From the NCBI GenBank assembly GCA_035253825.1, contig DATFBM010000047.1, positions 1-64,000 on the forward strand: a stretch of DNA of 64,000 nucleotides, in the 5' to 3' direction. The translations under genes were made by a program, and so were the position numbers. The notes under the pieces are model-generated. The model did not search any database and was not told where the DNA came from. It was given only the letters and a program-made list of their open reading frames with translations. This stretch comes from JACCTH01 sp035253825 (lineage in GTDB: Bacteria > Actinomycetota > Acidimicrobiia > Spongiisociales > ZC4RG35). Shown piece after piece: positions 17,432-26,457 of the stretch (within the stretch, counting starts at the first letter, position 1; the number at the start of each line of letters is the position of its first letter).

Positions 17432-18331
17432 GTGCCCCGACGCCCCACCGTTACCTCGTCCTTTGGCTCGGGCCGCCGCGAGAGCCATGACTCGAGCGGC
17501 TTCTACCGGCGCTTCCCCCTTCCGGCCATCTCCTCCGAGGACGACATCGCTTCGCCGGCGGTGATCGACCGGCTCTTCGTCGGCGATGCCCGTTCGATGA
17601 GCGACGAGCAGGTGGCCGATCGCTCTGTAGCCCTGGTGGTGACCTCACCCCCCTACTTCACCGGCAAGGAATACGAAGAGGACATCGGCGAGGGCGAGGA
17701 GCCCTTTGCCTATGGGTCCTATCTCGAGATGCTGAAAGACGTCTTTGCTCTCTGTGCCAAGAAGCTGGAACCAGGCGGAAAGCTGGCGATCAACGTCGCC
17801 AACCTCGGGCGCCGCCCTTATCGCTCGCTGGCGGCGGATGTGATCACCATCCTTCAGGACGACCTCGGCCTACTGCTGCGGGGCGAGATCATCTGGCGGA
17901 AGGCGAGAGGTCAGAGTGGCTCCTGTGCCTGGGGGAGCTTCCGGAGCCCTGCCAACCCGGTGCTGCGCGACCTCACCGAACGCATCATCGTGGCCAGCAA
18001 GGGCCGCTTCGACCGTGCCCTCAGCCGTTCCGAGCGACAACGACGGGGGTTGCCGCATCTGGCGACCATCTCGGCCGAAGAGTTCATGCAAGCCACGCTC
18101 GATCTCTGGGAGATCCCGTCGGCCAGTGCCAGGCGGGTCGGGCACCCGGCGCCTTTTCCGGTCGAACTGCCCGGTCGCCTCATCGAGCTCTACACCTACG
18201 CCGGGGACCTGGTCCTCGATCCCTTCGTCGGGTCAGGGACGACCGCCGTCGCCGCTGCGCTAAGCGGCCGACACTATGTGGGCTTCGACATCGATCCCGC
18301 CTATATCGAACTGGCCCACCGGCGCCTCTAA
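17432..18331 (+). CDS. DNA methyltransferase (N4-cytosine/N6-adenine type), apparently solitary
   Basis: 299-aa amino-methyltransferase with catalytic motif IV TSPPY (residues 71-75) preceding the AdoMet-binding motif I DPFVGSGTT near residue 263, the beta-class order. Motif X-like HPAPFPVELPGRLIELYTYAGD lies just before motif I. It starts with GTG 17432. No restriction endonuclease, specificity subunit or Vsr gene is nearby, so it may be an orphan, possibly epigenetic, methyltransferase. The target sequence cannot be deduced. Confidence 0.88.
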   Translation: MPRRPTVTSSFGSGRRESHDSSGFYRRFPLPAISSEDDIASPAVIDRLFVGDARSMSDEQVADRSVALVVTSPPYFTGKEYEEDIGEGEEPFAYGSYLEMLKDVFALCAKKLEPGGKLAINVANLGRRPYRSLAADVITILQDDLGLLLRGEIIWRKARGQSGSCAWGSFRSPANPVLRDLTERIIVASKGRFDRALSRSERQRRGLPHLATISAEEFMQATLDLWEIPSASARRVGHPAPFPVELPGRLIELYTYAGDLVLDPFVGSGTTAVAAALSGRHYVGFDIDPAYIELAHRRL

Positions 18332-18351
18332 TAGCCGGGTCACTCCTTCTT

Positions 18352-18388
18352 GCGTAGAAATGGGCACATAACGTGTCCGTTTCTACGC
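18352..18388. terminator. Bidirectional hairpin between convergent methyltransferase and lon
   Basis: The 16-nt arms 18352-18367 and 18373-18388 pair fully (two G-U wobbles) around the loop ATAAC. It lies in the 62-bp gap between two convergent genes and probably terminates both. The top of the stem contains GGGCAC/GTGTCC; flanking A/T runs are short. Confidence 0.7.
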
Positions 18389-18393
18389 CGGAA

Positions 18394-20703
18394 TTAGGCG
18401 GGTTCGAGGGCGAGATCGAGGACCTGGTCGATCGTCTCGACCGGATGGAAGGCCATCTTCTCCCGCACCGATTCGGGGATGTCGTCGATATCGATCTCAT
18501 TCCGCTGAGGGAAGAGGACCGTGGTGAGTCCCGCCCGATGGGCAGCCAGCACCTTCTGCTTGAGCCCGCCGATCGGCAGCACCTTCCCCTGAAGGGTCAC
18601 CTCGCCGGTCATTCCCACCTCCGAGCGAACCTTGCGCCCGGTGAGAAGCGAGGCCACCGCCGTCACCATCGTGATCCCGGCCGAAGGTCCATCCTTGGGG
18701 ACCGCCCCGGCCGGCACGTGGACGTGGAAGCGCCGCTTGAGAGCCGACGGGTCGACCTCCAGGTCGTGGGCGTGGGCCTCGACGTATGAGAGGGCGATCC
18801 GCGCCGACTCCTTCATGACGTCGCCCAGCTGACCGGTCAGGGTCAAACCGGGCTCACCATCGGTGGCCGTGGCCTCGATGAAGAGCACGTCCCCACCGGT
18901 GCCCGTAACGGCGAGACCGGTAGCCACTCCCGGCACGTCGGTCCGATCCTTGGCTTCGTCGTGCCAAACCTTGGGCTTGCCCAGGTATTCGACTACGTCG
19001 TCGACGTCGACCTTGATTGCTTCCTTCTCATCGCCTTCTCGCTTGGCGACCTTGGTAGCCACCTTGCGGGAAAGTTTGCCGAGCTCTCGTTCCAGGGAAC
19101 GGACCCCGGCCTCCCGCGTGTAGCGATCGACCACTACTCCCAAGGCACCTTCGGTTACGTCGACCTCCTCGGGCTCGAGACCGGCCTGCCGGATCTGACG
19201 GGGAAGGAGGTGATCGCGGGCGATGGCAACCTTCTCCTCATCCGTGTAGCCATCGAGTCGGATCACTTCGGTCCGGTCGAGGAGCGGAGCGGGAATCGTT
19301 TCCACCACGTTGGCGGTGGCGATGAAGAGGACGTCGGAGAGATCGAGATCGACCTCTAGATAATGGTCGCGGAACGTGTGGTTCTGAGCGGGATCGAGCA
19401 CCTCGAGCAGGGCCGAGGACGGATCTCCTCTCCAGTCGCTCCCCACTTTGTCCATCTCGTCGAGCAGGAAGACGGGGTTCATGGTCTCGGCCTCAGTCAG
19501 GGCGCGGGCGATCCGCCCCGGACGCGCTCCGACATAGGTACGTCGGTGGCCCCTCACTTCGGCCTCGTCGCGAATGCCACCGAGGGCGACACGCACGAAC
19601 TTTCGCCCCAGGGCGCGGGCTACCGATTCCCCTAGCGAGGTTTTTCCGACGCCGGGAGGGCCGACCAGTAACAGGATGGCGCCGGACTGCCGCGAGTTCT
19701 CTTCGCTCAAGCCCCGTTCCTGTCTCAACTTGCGAACAGCCAGATGCTCGACGATCCGCTCCTTCACATCGTGGAGCCCGGTGTGATCGGCGTCGAGCAC
19801 GGTCCAGGCCTCGTTGAGGTCGAGGCGGTCCTCCGAGCGCTTGCCCCAGGGAATGTCGAACATCGTGTCGAGCCAGGTCCTGATCCACGAATGCTCCGGG
19901 GACTGCTCGGACATCCGCTCGAGGCGATCAATCTCCCGTTCGACGGCTTCCTTGACCTTTTCGGGCATCGTGGTCTCTTCGAGCTTTGCTCGATAACTGT
20001 CTGAGGCCCCCTGCTCCTCGCCCAACTCCTTCTTGATCGCCTCCATCTGCTGGCGCAACAAGTACTCGCGTTGGCTCTTGTCGATTCGTTCGGCGGCGTC
20101 GTCGCGGACCCGGCGGCGCAGTTCGAGGTCGGCGAGGACCTCTCGCATCCAGATCAGGAGCTTGCCGAGTCGCTCCCTGACATCGAGTGTCTCCAGGATC
20201 TCGACTTTCTGCTCAAGGCTGAGGTCGGGTGAGTAGACGGCCAGATCGGCGAGTTGGGAGGGGTTTTCGAGTCCCAGGATTCTCTCTGCCACTGCCCCCA
20301 CGCCGCGATGCTCCAGTACCTCGGTGACCACCGCCCGGTATTCGGCCACGAGATCATCGAGGGCCTCGTCGTGGACATCGACCTCGGGATAAGGCTCGAA
20401 TTCGACCCACAGGGCTCCGGCGGTGTCGGAGGAGCCGCTGCCCACCCTGGCGCGCCCGACACCCGACACCACGACGTTGCCTTCGTCGTCGCTCTGCTGG
20501 ATCTCGGCGATGGTCCCCACCGAGGCGTACTTCCCCGCCACCCGGGGCACCAGGATCAAACGACCGCCGACTTGCTCGGAGGCCGCCAAGGCGATCTTTC
20601 CTTCCGAGGTCTCGATGCGGAGGGTGACCACCATGTGGGGGAAGACCACTCCGTTTCGAAGGGGTAGGACGGGAAGAGTCTGGGTATCGAGGTTTTGGTT
20701 CAA
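18394..20703 (-). CDS. lon: ATP-dependent protease Lon
   Basis: 769-aa cytosolic AAA+ serine protease. The N-terminal LON domain starts LPVLPLRNGVVFPHMV. The ATPase has Walker A GPPGVGKTS and Walker B FLLDEMDKVG. The protease domain carries the Ser in PKDGPSAGITMV and the Lys in GGLKQKVLAAHRAG, the Ser-Lys dyad. Translation starts at TTG 20703 with AGGAGA just upstream. It is divergent from dnaK across 128 bp, so heat-shock control of both from one region is plausible; lon belongs to the HspR regulon in Streptomyces. Confidence 0.97.
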   Translation of the reverse strand: MNQNLDTQTLPVLPLRNGVVFPHMVVTLRIETSEGKIALAASEQVGGRLILVPRVAGKYASVGTIAEIQQSDDEGNVVVSGVGRARVGSGSSDTAGALWVEFEPYPEVDVHDEALDDLVAEYRAVVTEVLEHRGVGAVAERILGLENPSQLADLAVYSPDLSLEQKVEILETLDVRERLGKLLIWMREVLADLELRRRVRDDAAERIDKSQREYLLRQQMEAIKKELGEEQGASDSYRAKLEETTMPEKVKEAVEREIDRLERMSEQSPEHSWIRTWLDTMFDIPWGKRSEDRLDLNEAWTVLDADHTGLHDVKERIVEHLAVRKLRQERGLSEENSRQSGAILLLVGPPGVGKTSLGESVARALGRKFVRVALGGIRDEAEVRGHRRTYVGARPGRIARALTEAETMNPVFLLDEMDKVGSDWRGDPSSALLEVLDPAQNHTFRDHYLEVDLDLSDVLFIATANVVETIPAPLLDRTEVIRLDGYTDEEKVAIARDHLLPRQIRQAGLEPEEVDVTEGALGVVVDRYTREAGVRSLERELGKLSRKVATKVAKREGDEKEAIKVDVDDVVEYLGKPKVWHDEAKDRTDVPGVATGLAVTGTGGDVLFIEATATDGEPGLTLTGQLGDVMKESARIALSYVEAHAHDLEVDPSALKRRFHVHVPAGAVPKDGPSAGITMVTAVASLLTGRKVRSEVGMTGEVTLQGKVLPIGGLKQKVLAAHRAGLTTVLFPQRNEIDIDDIPESVREKMAFHPVETIDQVLDLALEPA

Positions 20704-20772
20704 GGGTTCTCCTGTTGAAAAATCGTTTAGGAAAACGCCACCCGCCGGGGCAATATTTCCCTTTGCTGGAAT

Positions 20773-20799
20773 ATGACAATACCCGACTCAAGTTATAAT
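20773..20799 (+). promoter_or_regulatory. dnaK promoter with HspR half-site
   Basis: A perfect -10 box TATAAT (20794-20799) is preceded, after 15 bp, by ATGACA (20773-20778), close to TTGACA. Between them lies ACTCAAG (20786-20792), identical to one half of the HspR operator (HAIR, CTTGAGT-N7-ACTCAAG). The other half is poorly conserved here (about 3 of 7), and a second ACTCAA occurs downstream. HspR repression of dnaK is expected for this operon type. Confidence 0.55.
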
Positions 20800-20831
20800 C
20801 ACTGAACCCACTCAACCTACGAGGAGCAGAT

Positions 20832-22667
20832 ATGGCCCGTGCCGTCGGCATCGATCTTGGAACCACCAACAGCGTCATCGCCACCCTGGAGGGCGGTGAG
20901 CCCACCATCATCCCCAATGCCGAAGGCTCTCGCACCACCCCTTCGGTGGTCGCATTCAAGGAGGGTCAGGTCTTGGTGGGCGAGGTGGCCAAGCGCCAGG
21001 CGATCACCAATCCTGATCGCACGATTCGCTCGGTCAAACGAGAGATGGGCACCGATTGGTCGATTTCCATCGAGGGCAAGAACTACACCGCCCAGGAGAT
21101 CTCGGCCCGCGTCCTCATGAAGTTGAAGCGGGACGCCGAAGCCTTTCTGGGCGACACCATCACCGACGCTGTGATCACCGTCCCCGCCTATTTCGGCGAT
21201 GCCCAGCGCACCGCCACCAAGGAGGCCGGCCAGATTGCCGGACTCAACGTCTTGCGGATCATCAACGAGCCCACGGCCGCCTCGCTGGCCTATGGGCTCG
21301 ACAAGGAAAGCACCGACCACACCATCTTGGTCTTTGACCTCGGCGGTGGCACCTTTGACGTTTCTGTGCTCGAGATCGGTGAGGGCGTCTTCGAAGTCAA
21401 GGCCACCTCAGGCGACACTCACCTTGGTGGTGACGACTGGGACCAGGCCATTGTCGATTGGCTGATCACGGGATTCAAGAACGACCACGGCGTGGATCTC
21501 GGCAAGGACCGCATGGCGAGTCAGCGGCTCAAGGAGGCTGCCGAGAAAGCCAAGATCGAGCTCTCCCAGGTTTCGGAGACGGAGGTCAATCTCCCCTTTA
21601 TCACCGCCACTGCCGAGGGCCCCCTTCACCTCCAGCGCAAGCTGACTCGTTCGGAGTTCCAGAAGCTCACTGAGGATCTGCTCGAGCGTTGCAAGGGGCC
21701 CTTCCAACAGGCGATCAAGGACTCCGGGATTCCAGTGGCCGATATCGACCACGTGGTGCTGGTGGGTGGTTCCACTCGAATGCCCGCCGTGCAGGAGTTG
21801 GTCAAGAGTCTCACCGGCAAGGAGCCGCACAAGGGAGTCAACCCCGACGAGGTCGTGGCCGCCGGTGCCGCCATTCAGGCCGGCGTGTTGAAGGGCGATG
21901 TGAAGGACATCCTCCTCCTCGACGTCACCCCTCTGACTCTCGGAATCGAGACCAAGGGGGCGGTGCTGACCAAGATGATCGAGCGCAACACCACGATTCC
22001 CACCCGCCGGACCGAGACGTTCACCACCGCGGCCGATAATCAGCCGGAGGTGGAGATTCACGTTCTGCAGGGAGAGCGCACCATGGCTTCAGACAACAAG
22101 AGCCTGGGGCGATTCCAGCTGACCGGCATCCCGCCGGCTCCGATGGGGGTGCCGCAGATTCAGGTGACGTTCGACATCGACGCCAATGGAATCGTCAACG
22201 TCCACGCCAAGGACATGGCCACCGGGAAGGAACAAGCGATGACCATCACCGGCGGCACTGCTCTGGCCAAGGAAGACATCGATCGCATGGTCAAGGACGC
22301 CGAGGCCTATGCGGAGGAGGATCGTCTGCGACGCGAGCAAATCGAGACCCGAAACCAGGGCGATCAGCTGGTCCATCAGACCGAGAAGGTGCTGGCCGAA
22401 CAGGGCGAGAAGCTCTCCGCCGAGGAACGAGGCTCGATCGACTCGGCTCTCGCCGACCTCAAAGCCGCCCTCGGTGACGAGAACGCGGACACCGCGACCC
22501 TTCGCTCCCGGATCGAGGCCCTCGTCACCTCCAGCCAGGGGGCGTTTACCCGGATGTACCAAGAGGCCGCCTCCCAGCCGGGGGCCGGAGCTCCGGGCGA
22601 GGGTGTCAGCGATGACGATGTAGTCGAGGCCGAGATCGTCGACGAGGGCGATGAACAAGCAACCTGA
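20832..22667 (+). CDS. dnaK: Chaperone DnaK (Hsp70)
   Basis: 611-aa cytosolic Hsp70 that binds unfolded peptide segments in an ATP cycle driven by DnaJ and GrpE. Phosphate-binding IDLGTTNSVIA at residues ~7-17, FDLGGGTFDVSVLEIG and the adenosine-binding VVLVGGSTRMPAVQELV are all present. The substrate-binding domain follows the linker KDILLLDVTPLTLGIE. A good ribosome site GAGGAG precedes ATG 20832. The 3' end overlaps grpE by 17 nt. Confidence 0.98.
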   Translation: MARAVGIDLGTTNSVIATLEGGEPTIIPNAEGSRTTPSVVAFKEGQVLVGEVAKRQAITNPDRTIRSVKREMGTDWSISIEGKNYTAQEISARVLMKLKRDAEAFLGDTITDAVITVPAYFGDAQRTATKEAGQIAGLNVLRIINEPTAASLAYGLDKESTDHTILVFDLGGGTFDVSVLEIGEGVFEVKATSGDTHLGGDDWDQAIVDWLITGFKNDHGVDLGKDRMASQRLKEAAEKAKIELSQVSETEVNLPFITATAEGPLHLQRKLTRSEFQKLTEDLLERCKGPFQQAIKDSGIPVADIDHVVLVGGSTRMPAVQELVKSLTGKEPHKGVNPDEVVAAGAAIQAGVLKGDVKDILLLDVTPLTLGIETKGAVLTKMIERNTTIPTRRTETFTTAADNQPEVEIHVLQGERTMASDNKSLGRFQLTGIPPAPMGVPQIQVTFDIDANGIVNVHAKDMATGKEQAMTITGGTALAKEDIDRMVKDAEAYAEEDRLRREQIETRNQGDQLVHQTEKVLAEQGEKLSAEERGSIDSALADLKAALGDENADTATLRSRIEALVTSSQGAFTRMYQEAASQPGAGAPGEGVSDDDVVEAEIVDEGDEQAT

Positions 22668-23244
22668 TCTCCCTGAGATCACAATCGTCGAGGCAGAGCC
22701 GGTCGAGGAAGAGGCCTCAGAGGCGGTCACGGCCGAGTCATTGGGTCTCGACCTCTCCGATGACCCTGAGCAGGCCATCGATCAGCTGGTCGAGGCCCTC
22801 GCCGCGTCACGCAAGGAGGCTGACTCCTACCTCGACGACTTGCGGCGAGTAGCGGCCGACTTCGACAACTACCGCAAGCGCTCCCAGCGCGAAATGGGCG
22901 GACTCGTCGATCGCGCCTCCGAGCGAGTGGTCTCGGCGGTGCTACCGGTGCTCGACAGCCTCGATGCCGCGCTCGCCGTAGAAACGAGTTCCGAGACCGA
23001 GGAGAAGCTCAAGGCCGGAGTGCGTAGCACCCGCGATCAGCTTCTTGACGTGTTGGCCAAGGAGGGACTCGAGCCCATCGAGACCTTTGACATGCCTTTC
23101 GACCCTTCGCTGCACGAGGCCGTCACCACCAGCGGCGACGGGAACGGGGAGCTGATCGTCACCGACGAGTTCCGCCGTGGGTATCGCCTCAAGGGCAGGG
23201 TGCTGCGAGCGAGCATGGTGGGGGTGAAACCCCGCAAGGAATGA
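22651..23244 (+). CDS. grpE: Nucleotide exchange factor GrpE
   Basis: 197-aa dimeric cochaperone that releases ADP from DnaK. It has an acidic N-terminal tail, a long helix (ASRKEADSYLDDLRRVAADFDNYRKRSQREM) and a C-terminal beta domain ending GRVLRASMVGV, the canonical GrpE signature. ATG 22651 lies inside the end of dnaK, and dnaJ follows four bases after its stop, so the three proteins are made from one coupled message. Confidence 0.97.
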   Translation: MNKQPDLPEITIVEAEPVEEEASEAVTAESLGLDLSDDPEQAIDQLVEALAASRKEADSYLDDLRRVAADFDNYRKRSQREMGGLVDRASERVVSAVLPVLDSLDAALAVETSSETEEKLKAGVRSTRDQLLDVLAKEGLEPIETFDMPFDPSLHEAVTTSGDGNGELIVTDEFRRGYRLKGRVLRASMVGVKPRKE

Positions 23245-23248
23245 ATCT

Positions 23249-24388
23249 TTGAATCGCGACTGGGTTGACAAAGACTTCTATCAGATCTTGGGGATCTCGA
23301 ACTCGGCCTCGACCGAGGAGATCAAGCGCGCCTATCGCAAGTTGGCGCAGAAATTCCATCCCGACGCCAACCCCGGAGACAGCGCCGCCGAAGAGAAGTT
23401 CAAGCAGATCTCCGAGGCTTACGGGGTGCTATCGGATGCCGAACAGCGCAAGGAGTACGACGAACTGCGCCGCCTGGTGGAATCGGGCGCCTTTAGGAAC
23501 TACGGCGGGGCAGACGGACGCGGCTTCGGTGGAGGGGGCCAACGGGTACGGGTCGAAGATCTGGGTGACATTCTCGGCGGGTTCGGAGACCTCTTCGGAT
23601 TCGGCGGAGCCCGCGGAAGAGCAGGCCCGCAGAAGGGGAGGGACACCACCGCCGATCTCAATATCTCTTTTGACGATGCCATCGACGGGCTCATCACCAA
23701 TGTCGAGCTGCGAGGCGAGGCCCCGTGCAGTCGCTGTGGCGGCTCCGGCGCCGAACCGGGATCGGCCATCGATGTCTGCCCCACTTGCGGTGGGGATGGC
23801 GTCGTTGCGCAGAATCAGGGAGTCTTCTCATTCAGCCAACCCTGCCCTCAGTGTGGCGGCAGCGGCCGATTGATCACCCATCCGTGCAGCCAGTGCCGGG
23901 GACGCGGCACCGAGGTTCGCAGTCGCACCATCAAGGTCCGAATCCCACCGGGGATCAAAGACGGCGCCACCGTCCGGCTGGCGGGCAAAGGTGCGCCCGG
24001 AACCAACGGCGGACCTCCGGGCGATCTGCTGGTGAAGGTCCATGTCTCAAGCCATCCCCTGTTCAAGCGCAAAGGAGACGACCTCCATATCACGGTTCCG
24101 ATTAGCTACACCGAGGCAACGCTCGGCACCACCCTTGAGGTGCCGACTCTCAACGGCAAGGTTTCGATCAAGGTGCCGCCCGGCACTCCCTCCGGCAAGA
24201 CTTTTCGGGTAAAAGGGCGAGGAGTCAGCGCTGGGCGACGTCAAACCGGTGACCTCTATGCAAAGGTCGAAGTGGTTGTGCCGGCCAAGATCTCCCGGGA
24301 GGAAAAGCGGCTTCTCGAGGAGTTGGCAGCTATCGATGACGACGACTTGCGTGGTCACCTCCGGAGTCGGCAAGAGACGGCCCCATGA
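23249..24388 (+). CDS. dnaJ: Chaperone DnaJ (Hsp40 class A)
   Basis: 379-aa cochaperone that delivers clients to DnaK and stimulates its ATPase. The J domain (residues ~9-74) has HPD in KFHPDANPGD. A Gly-rich stretch follows, then four zinc-binding CxxCxGxG repeats (CSRCGGSG, CPTCGGDG, CPQCGGSG, CSQCRGRG) and the C-terminal substrate domains. The start is TTG 23249. In actinobacteria the copy inside the dnaK operon is usually called DnaJ1. Confidence 0.97.
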   Translation: MNRDWVDKDFYQILGISNSASTEEIKRAYRKLAQKFHPDANPGDSAAEEKFKQISEAYGVLSDAEQRKEYDELRRLVESGAFRNYGGADGRGFGGGGQRVRVEDLGDILGGFGDLFGFGGARGRAGPQKGRDTTADLNISFDDAIDGLITNVELRGEAPCSRCGGSGAEPGSAIDVCPTCGGDGVVAQNQGVFSFSQPCPQCGGSGRLITHPCSQCRGRGTEVRSRTIKVRIPPGIKDGATVRLAGKGAPGTNGGPPGDLLVKVHVSSHPLFKRKGDDLHITVPISYTEATLGTTLEVPTLNGKVSIKVPPGTPSGKTFRVKGRGVSAGRRQTGDLYAKVEVVVPAKISREEKRLLEELAAIDDDDLRGHLRSRQETAP

Positions 24389-24783
24389 AGGAGCGCAAGG
24401 CTGCGGCCCTGTACGTCATCTCGGTTGCCGCCGAGATGGCGGGAATGCATCCCCAGACCCTTCGAATCTACGAGCGCAAGGGGCTGGTGGAACCGTACCG
24501 AACGCCGGGGGGAACCCGCCGCTATTCGCAGGCCGATGTCGACCGCCTCAGCCTCATCAACGAACTGACCGCCCGCGGTCTCAACCTTGAAGGGGTCCGA
24601 CAGGTGCTGAGTCTCAGCAAGGAGATCGAGGCCCTGCGCGCCGAGGTGACCCGGCTCCTAGAAGAGACCGAACGGTTGCGATCTGAGGCCGACCGTCGGG
24701 TCCGGGAAACTCACAATCTCTATCGGCGCGATCTCGTGCTGCGCTCGACGACCCTCCCTCAGGTCCGGAGCAAGAAGAGATGA
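24385..24783 (+). CDS. hspR: Heat-shock repressor HspR (MerR family)
   Basis: 132-aa DNA-binding repressor. The MerR helix-turn-helix lies at residues ~10-75 (VAAEMAGMHPQTLRIYERKG, then PYRTPGGTRRYSQADVDRL), followed by a coiled-coil dimerisation helix (EIEALRAEVTRLLEETERL). As the last gene of the dnaK operon (ATGA overlap with dnaJ) it is expected to repress its own operon with DnaK as co-repressor, as shown in Streptomyces. Likely operator sequences are at 20786-20792. Confidence 0.96.
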   Translation: MKERKAAALYVISVAAEMAGMHPQTLRIYERKGLVEPYRTPGGTRRYSQADVDRLSLINELTARGLNLEGVRQVLSLSKEIEALRAEVTRLLEETERLRSEADRRVRETHNLYRRDLVLRSTTLPQVRSKKR

Positions 24784-24869
24784 GAGCTCGGAACTCACTT
24801 GGCTCCGCCAGGCGAACGGTCCCTCCTCTCCCCTACAACAGGCGACCTACCTGATAAAAACGTCCCTCA

Positions 24870-25136
24870 ATGAACTACTCGGGACCGGTTCGCATCACCC
24901 TTGACGGCGCATTGCTCACCGTGGGGACGGTGGAGGTGGCTGACGATGAGGAAGCCGGAACATGGACGGGAACATTGACCGTCCTCGACGACACCGGCGT
25001 TGCCGGAAAAGCTCTCGTCGTCGACCTGATGATGGGAAGTCAGACCGGCAAGGCTCAACTCATACCCGAAAGGGTGGAGGGCGAATTCGCTATCTCCCGA
25101 GTGGTTGGCCTCTCCCCGGTGGTGCCAATCAGCTAA
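24870..25136 (+). CDS. Small hypothetical protein
   Basis: 88 aa, not recognised. The composition is beta-strand-like: alternating hydrophobic residues in VRITLDGALLTVGTVEVAD, WTGTLTVLDD, KALVVDLMM and EGEFAISRVVGLSPVVPIS. There is no signal peptide, TM segment or Cys. It follows hspR by 87 bp, and its stop TAA overlaps the stop of the convergent TPR gene by 4 bp. It is probably an independent gene; no function can be proposed. Confidence 0.55.
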   Translation: MNYSGPVRITLDGALLTVGTVEVADDEEAGTWTGTLTVLDDTGVAGKALVVDLMMGSQTGKAQLIPERVEGEFAISRVVGLSPVVPIS

Positions 25137-26407
25137 GAGCGCGCCTCCGCCAGCATCTCCGCCGCTTCGGCGGCGTAACGGGGGTGGAAGCGGGGATTGA
25201 GCGCCAGGGCTGCCGCGAGGTCGGTAGCGGCGTTCGACTTGTCTCCCAGGGCGAGGGAGATGGCGCCGGAATGAAACAGCAAATGTGGGTCGCGAGTTCC
25301 GAGGGATAGCGCCCGATTCATCGCCTCACGGCTTTCGGCGAAACGGCCCGATTTGTAAAGAGCCCAGGCCATCGTGTCGTAGCCGTAAACATCCCGTCGC
25401 TCCTCCAGGCCCCTCTGAGCCAAAACCAAAGCCCTTTCAGGATTCCCGTGCTCGGCCTCGTAGAGGGCCAGATTGCGGTCGTACACACCCTCGGAGAGCT
25501 GGGAGATGACTTCGACGGTGGCGTAGCTGTCGCGAGCCAAATCGAGCTCGCCGATCCTGGTGTAGAGGTCGCCCAGGGCAATCATCACCTCCGGGCGTGG
25601 GACCTTGGCGGCCGCCGACTGGTAGAACTCGATCGCCTTGGCAAGGTCGCCGCGGGCGGCGCTGACTTTGCCCCGTCCCGCCAGCGCGGGCCAATAATCG
25701 GGGAGGAGATCTAAGGCCGCAAGGTAACGGCGATCGCTCTCCGCCAGTCTTCCAACCGTGAAGTTGAGGTCACCCAGGCGAACCTGATACCAAGCGGCCT
25801 CTTCACCCACTCCCCCCTGCTCGAGCGCGGCGGCGGCGGCTCGTTCAGTTTGACGGATCGCCCCCTCGGGGTCTCCCTCCAACTCATCCAAGTGAGCCCA
25901 ACGGGCCCGGAGACCGGGCGAGCCACCGGCGCTAGCCAATTGCGAGTAGGCATCCCTGGCGCCTTCGTAATCACCGGTGGCGATCAGGACATCTCCGATT
26001 AGACCCAATGCCCCCAGTCGGGGGTCGAGCTGCTGCGCCTGCCGGGCGGTAGTGAGTGCTTCGTCGAAGCGATGCTGGCTCGCCAAGACGGAGGCCAGAG
26101 TGAGCATCGCTGGCCCGTAACTGGGTTGCTGGGCGAGGGCGTCCCTCACTGCATTTTCGGCCGAGGCCAGTTCGGCCACATTTCCCGTCTCACGGCTCCG
26201 CCGGACGTGGAGCTGTGCCAGCAAGGTGAGATTGATGGCGTTGGGATCCTGGTCTGCCCGCCCTTGGAAGAGCATCAGGGCAGCGACGGTGTCGGGCACC
26301 TGGTTCTCGCCGGTCGGGTAGCTCGGGTCGCGCCCGGCTGGCATCAGGCCGGGACCAACCAGAGCCACCGTTCCCATCAACCCAGCGATCAGAAGTCGCA
26401 GTCTCAA
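25133..26407 (-). CDS. Exported TPR-repeat protein
   Basis: 424 aa with an N-terminal hydrophobic signal-like segment (LRLLIAGLMGTVALVGPGLM). The rest is a chain of about ten tetratricopeptide repeats, e.g. DEALTTARQAQQLDPRLGALGLIGDVLIATGDYEGARDAYSQLA and GDLAKAIEFYQSAAAKVPRPEV. It starts with TTG 26407 behind GGAGAG. It lies downstream of the DUF4331 gene, separated by a strong hairpin. TPR proteins are scaffolds; the partner is not evident, although the adjacent DUF4331 and NicO genes suggest a shared envelope role (weak inference). Confidence 0.85.
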   Translation of the reverse strand: MRLRLLIAGLMGTVALVGPGLMPAGRDPSYPTGENQVPDTVAALMLFQGRADQDPNAINLTLLAQLHVRRSRETGNVAELASAENAVRDALAQQPSYGPAMLTLASVLASQHRFDEALTTARQAQQLDPRLGALGLIGDVLIATGDYEGARDAYSQLASAGGSPGLRARWAHLDELEGDPEGAIRQTERAAAAALEQGGVGEEAAWYQVRLGDLNFTVGRLAESDRRYLAALDLLPDYWPALAGRGKVSAARGDLAKAIEFYQSAAAKVPRPEVMIALGDLYTRIGELDLARDSYATVEVISQLSEGVYDRNLALYEAEHGNPERALVLAQRGLEERRDVYGYDTMAWALYKSGRFAESREAMNRALSLGTRDPHLLFHSGAISLALGDKSNAATDLAAALALNPRFHPRYAAEAAEMLAEARS

Positions 26408-26418
26408 AATTCTCTCCT

Positions 26419-26452
26419 AGGAATAGAGCGGCTCGAGAGCCGCTCTATTCCT
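26419..26452. terminator. Perfect 15-bp hairpin between DUF4331 and TPR genes
   Basis: Arms 26419-26433 and 26438-26452 are perfectly complementary around the loop CGAG. The 5' strand CTAGGAAT (26417-26424) could also pair with ATTCCTAG (26454-26461), giving two competing structures. It lies between two same-strand genes, so it may only partly terminate or attenuate. Confidence 0.7.
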
Positions 26453-26457
26453 CATTC

